DNA of 15,153 nt from Sphingopyxis sp. (GTDB taxonomy: Bacteria > Pseudomonadota > Alphaproteobacteria > Sphingomonadales > Sphingomonadaceae). Shown one piece after another: positions 13,505-15,153 of this stretch. The notes beneath the pieces were generated by a model. It did not search any database. It was not told the DNA's origin and saw nothing but the letters and a program-made list of their open reading frames with translations. The translations under genes were made by a program, and so were the position numbers. The DNA lies in NCBI GenBank assembly GCA_026125835.1, contig JAHCKJ010000024.1, forward strand, positions 1-15,153, read 5' to 3'. Every line of letters begins with the position of its first letter. Position 1 is the stretch's first letter.

Positions 13505-13930
13505 TCAGCCCCCCGCCGTCTCCGACTTCTTCAAAATATGCTTCCACTCCTCGGGCGTCACGCGCCCGACCGACAGCCGCGACTGGCGGATCAGGTCCAT
13601 GTCGGCGAGTTTCGGGTCGGCCTTGATCGCCGCCAGCGTCACCGGATGCGTCAGCGCCCGCACCGGTTCGACGCGCACCACGACCCACGGGGACCCCTCG
13701 TCGGCAGTCGGATCGGGGAACGCCGTTTCGGTGATCCGCATGATCCCCACGCATTCCTTGCCGATGTTGCTGTGGTAAAACAGCGCCTCGTCGCCGACCT
13801 GCATCGCTTTGAGGTTCAGCTTGGCGGTGTGGTTGCGCACCCCGTCCCAGATGCCGGTGCCCTCGCGCACCAGCTGCTTCCACGGATAGGCGTCGGGTTC
13901 GGATTTCATCAGCCAATATTGCTTGCTCAT
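13505..13930 (-). CDS. EVE domain protein
   Basis: This 141-residue protein is a stand-alone EVE domain (PUA-like fold; human THYN1 type), which is thought to bind modified bases in nucleic acid. The N-terminal YWLMKSEPDAYPW (5-17) and the core IWDGVRNHTAKLNLKAMQVGDEALFYHSN (27-55) are the clearest family segments. Whether it binds modified DNA or RNA cannot be told from the sequence. The start at 13930 is fixed by the conserved N-terminus. It is divergent from the dioxygenase gene across about 150 bases. Confidence 0.9.
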   Translation of the reverse strand: MSKQYWLMKSEPDAYPWKQLVREGTGIWDGVRNHTAKLNLKAMQVGDEALFYHSNIGKECVGIMRITETAFPDPTADEGSPWVVVRVEPVRALTHPVTLAAIKADPKLADMDLIRQSRLSVGRVTPEEWKHILKKSETAGG

Positions 13931-14082
13931 GGCGAGCGGCTTAGCCGAGCCGCGGACGCGGCGGAAGGCGCCTTTTTTCCTTTCGCTGCGGCGCGGCAGC
14001 GCCTAAATCCGATTCATGTCAAAGTCGCGCCGGCGCCCTTCGCCATGGCGCGCCACAGCACCAACATAATGGACCCTACAGC

Positions 14083-15012
14083 ATGACCGCCGCCGTTCCC
14101 GTCATTTCCATGTCGCTGCCCGCCGAAAAATTCGCCGAAGATTTCGGCGCGTCCTTCGAACGCTTCGGCTTCGCGATGATCACCGATCATGGCATCGACG
14201 CCACGCTGATCGACGACGCCTGGGCAAAGGCGAAGCAATTCTTCGCGCTGCCCGAAGAGGTCAAGCGCACCTATCATATCCCGGGCGGCGGCGGCGCGCG
14301 CGGCTATACCCCCTTCGGGACCGAGATCGCCAAGGGTGCCAGGCACGTCGACCTCAAGGAATTCTGGCACGTCGGCCGCGACCTGCCCGCGGGACACCGC
14401 CTCGCCGCGCAGCAGCCGAACAACGTCTGGCCCGCCGAAGTCGAGGGCTTCCGGGCGGTGTATGACAAATTGTTCGCCGAATTCGACCGCGTCGGCGGCC
14501 AATTGCTGTCGGGCATCGCCCGCTACCTCGGTCTCGCGCCCGATTTCTTCGACGACACGGTGCTCGACGGCAACAGCGTGATGCGCCTGCTGCATTATCC
14601 GCCGGTCGAGGCGCCCGCCAAAGGCATCCGTGCCGAGGCGCATGAGGATATCAACACGATCACTTTGTTGCTCGGCGCCGAAGAGGCCGGGCTCGAAATC
14701 CTCGACAAGGACGGCAGCTGGCTGCCGGTCAGCCCGCCGCCGGGTGCGATGGCGGTCAATGTCGGCGATATGCTGCAACGGCTGACCAACAACAAGCTAC
14801 CCTCCACCACCCACCGCGTCCGCAACCCCGACACGGGCCGCGCGAGCGTCGCGCGTTATTCGATGCCGTTTTTCCTGCATTTCCGTTCGGACTATGCGAT
14901 CGAGACGCTGGAAAGCTGCATCGATGGCGCGCACCCGAACCTGTATCCGACCCCGATCACCGCGGATGACTATTTGCAGGAGCGGTTGCGGGAGATTGGG
15001 TTGAAGACGTAA
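14083..15012 (+). CDS. 2-oxoglutarate/Fe(II)-dependent oxygenase, isopenicillin N synthase family
   Basis: This 309-residue protein belongs to the isopenicillin N synthase-like family of non-haem iron oxygenases. The facial triad is His187 and Asp189 (AEAHEDINTITLLL) plus His244 (STTHRV), and RYS at 258-260 is the RxS 2-oxoglutarate-binding motif. The N-terminal region (FERFGFAMITDHGI and AKQFFALPEEVKRTYH) is the usual DIOX_N segment. The length matches the family. The substrate is not recognisable and no biosynthetic neighbours are present in the window. The start at 14083 is the first ATG in frame with the family N-terminus; no strong Shine-Dalgarno sequence is seen. Confidence 0.92.
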   Translation: MTAAVPVISMSLPAEKFAEDFGASFERFGFAMITDHGIDATLIDDAWAKAKQFFALPEEVKRTYHIPGGGGARGYTPFGTEIAKGARHVDLKEFWHVGRDLPAGHRLAAQQPNNVWPAEVEGFRAVYDKLFAEFDRVGGQLLSGIARYLGLAPDFFDDTVLDGNSVMRLLHYPPVEAPAKGIRAEAHEDINTITLLLGAEEAGLEILDKDGSWLPVSPPPGAMAVNVGDMLQRLTNNKLPSTTHRVRNPDTGRASVARYSMPFFLHFRSDYAIETLESCIDGAHPNLYPTPITADDYLQERLREIGLKT

Positions 15013-15040
15013 GCTCGTCGAGGACACGAGCCGCTCTTTT
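15013..15040 (+). terminator. Possible terminator after the oxygenase gene
   Basis: GCTCGT (15013-15018) pairs with ACGAGC (15026-15031) around a 7-base loop, beginning directly after the stop codon, and a short CTCTTTT follows. The stem is short, so the call is tentative. Confidence 0.45.
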
Positions 15041-15047
15041 AAAAGCT

Positions 15048-15153
15048 CGTCATGCTGAACTCGTTTCAGCATCCATGGCCTGAGCTCGAATATAGCGCTG
15101 CGCCGAAGGAAACGGCAGGCCATGGATCCTGAAACAAGTTCAGGATGAAGATG
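15048..15153 (-). repeat. 103-bp palindromic repeat, copy 2 (reaches window edge)
   Basis: This is the same element as at 11172-11274 in the opposite orientation. Both arms and much of the ~41-base centre match when reverse-complemented, including GCCGTTTCC and CGGCGCAGCGC. Its mini-palindromes are at 15054-15070 and 15128-15144. The right outer end reads ATGAAG where copy 1 has the equivalent of ATGACG, and the window ends nearby. Confidence 0.85.

Noticed and set aside
14070..14087. Five-codon ORF whose stop overlaps the oxygenase ATG (ATG GAC CCT ACA GCA TGA)
   Set aside because: It is very short and has no ribosome binding site of its own, so a regulatory uORF cannot be supported.

Overview
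The window looks like a GC-rich alphaproteobacterial chromosome, most likely a sphingomonad close to Sphingopyxis. The grounds are the CtrA master regulator with a perfect TTAA-N7-TTAAC box and paired GANTC sites upstream, short palindromic repeats of the kind common in Sphingomonadales, and the codon use. The genus is an inference. I see no phage, transposase, CRISPR array, tRNA or rRNA gene. Most genes are ordinary core or near-core functions.

Layout, left to right. A head-to-head pair of REP-like hairpins (1-76) lies ahead of rplQ (ribosomal protein L17), which ends in a strong terminator. A secreted prolyl oligopeptidase follows, overlapped at its 3' end by an endonuclease/exonuclease/phosphatase-fold protein that has lost an expected metal-binding Glu, and then by a free methionine-(R)-sulfoxide reductase. 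Next come three small exported proteins rich in Gly, Tyr, Arg or His. The first is a glycine-zipper protein with a CtrA-like promoter. The other two look like diverged paralogues with a shared Cys-pair C-terminal domain. A PilZ-domain gene then converges on ctrA across a perfect 13-bp stem.

The LysR-type regulator downstream of the ctrA promoter region is divergent from a pirin gene and an FMN azoreductase gene. This resembles a self-contained electrophile or quinone response module, and a 13-bp palindrome in the divergent region is a candidate operator. After a repeat-rich 314-bp gap comes a tight operon: an RluA-family pseudouridine synthase (possibly leaderless), the ribosome-rescue hydrolase ArfB, and an HMCES/YedK-like protein whose catalytic Cys2 is replaced by Thr. 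A second PilZ gene converges on an EVE-domain gene, and a 2-oxoglutarate/Fe(II) oxygenase closes the window.

The points I consider most worth a second look are the Cys2-to-Thr SRAP protein, the two inverted copies of a ~103-bp palindromic repeat whose arms show compensatory base changes, the Glu-to-Lys change in the phosphatase-fold protein, the paralogous Cys-pair exported proteins, and the CtrA/GANTC signatures at two promoters. No clearly new multi-gene system is visible.
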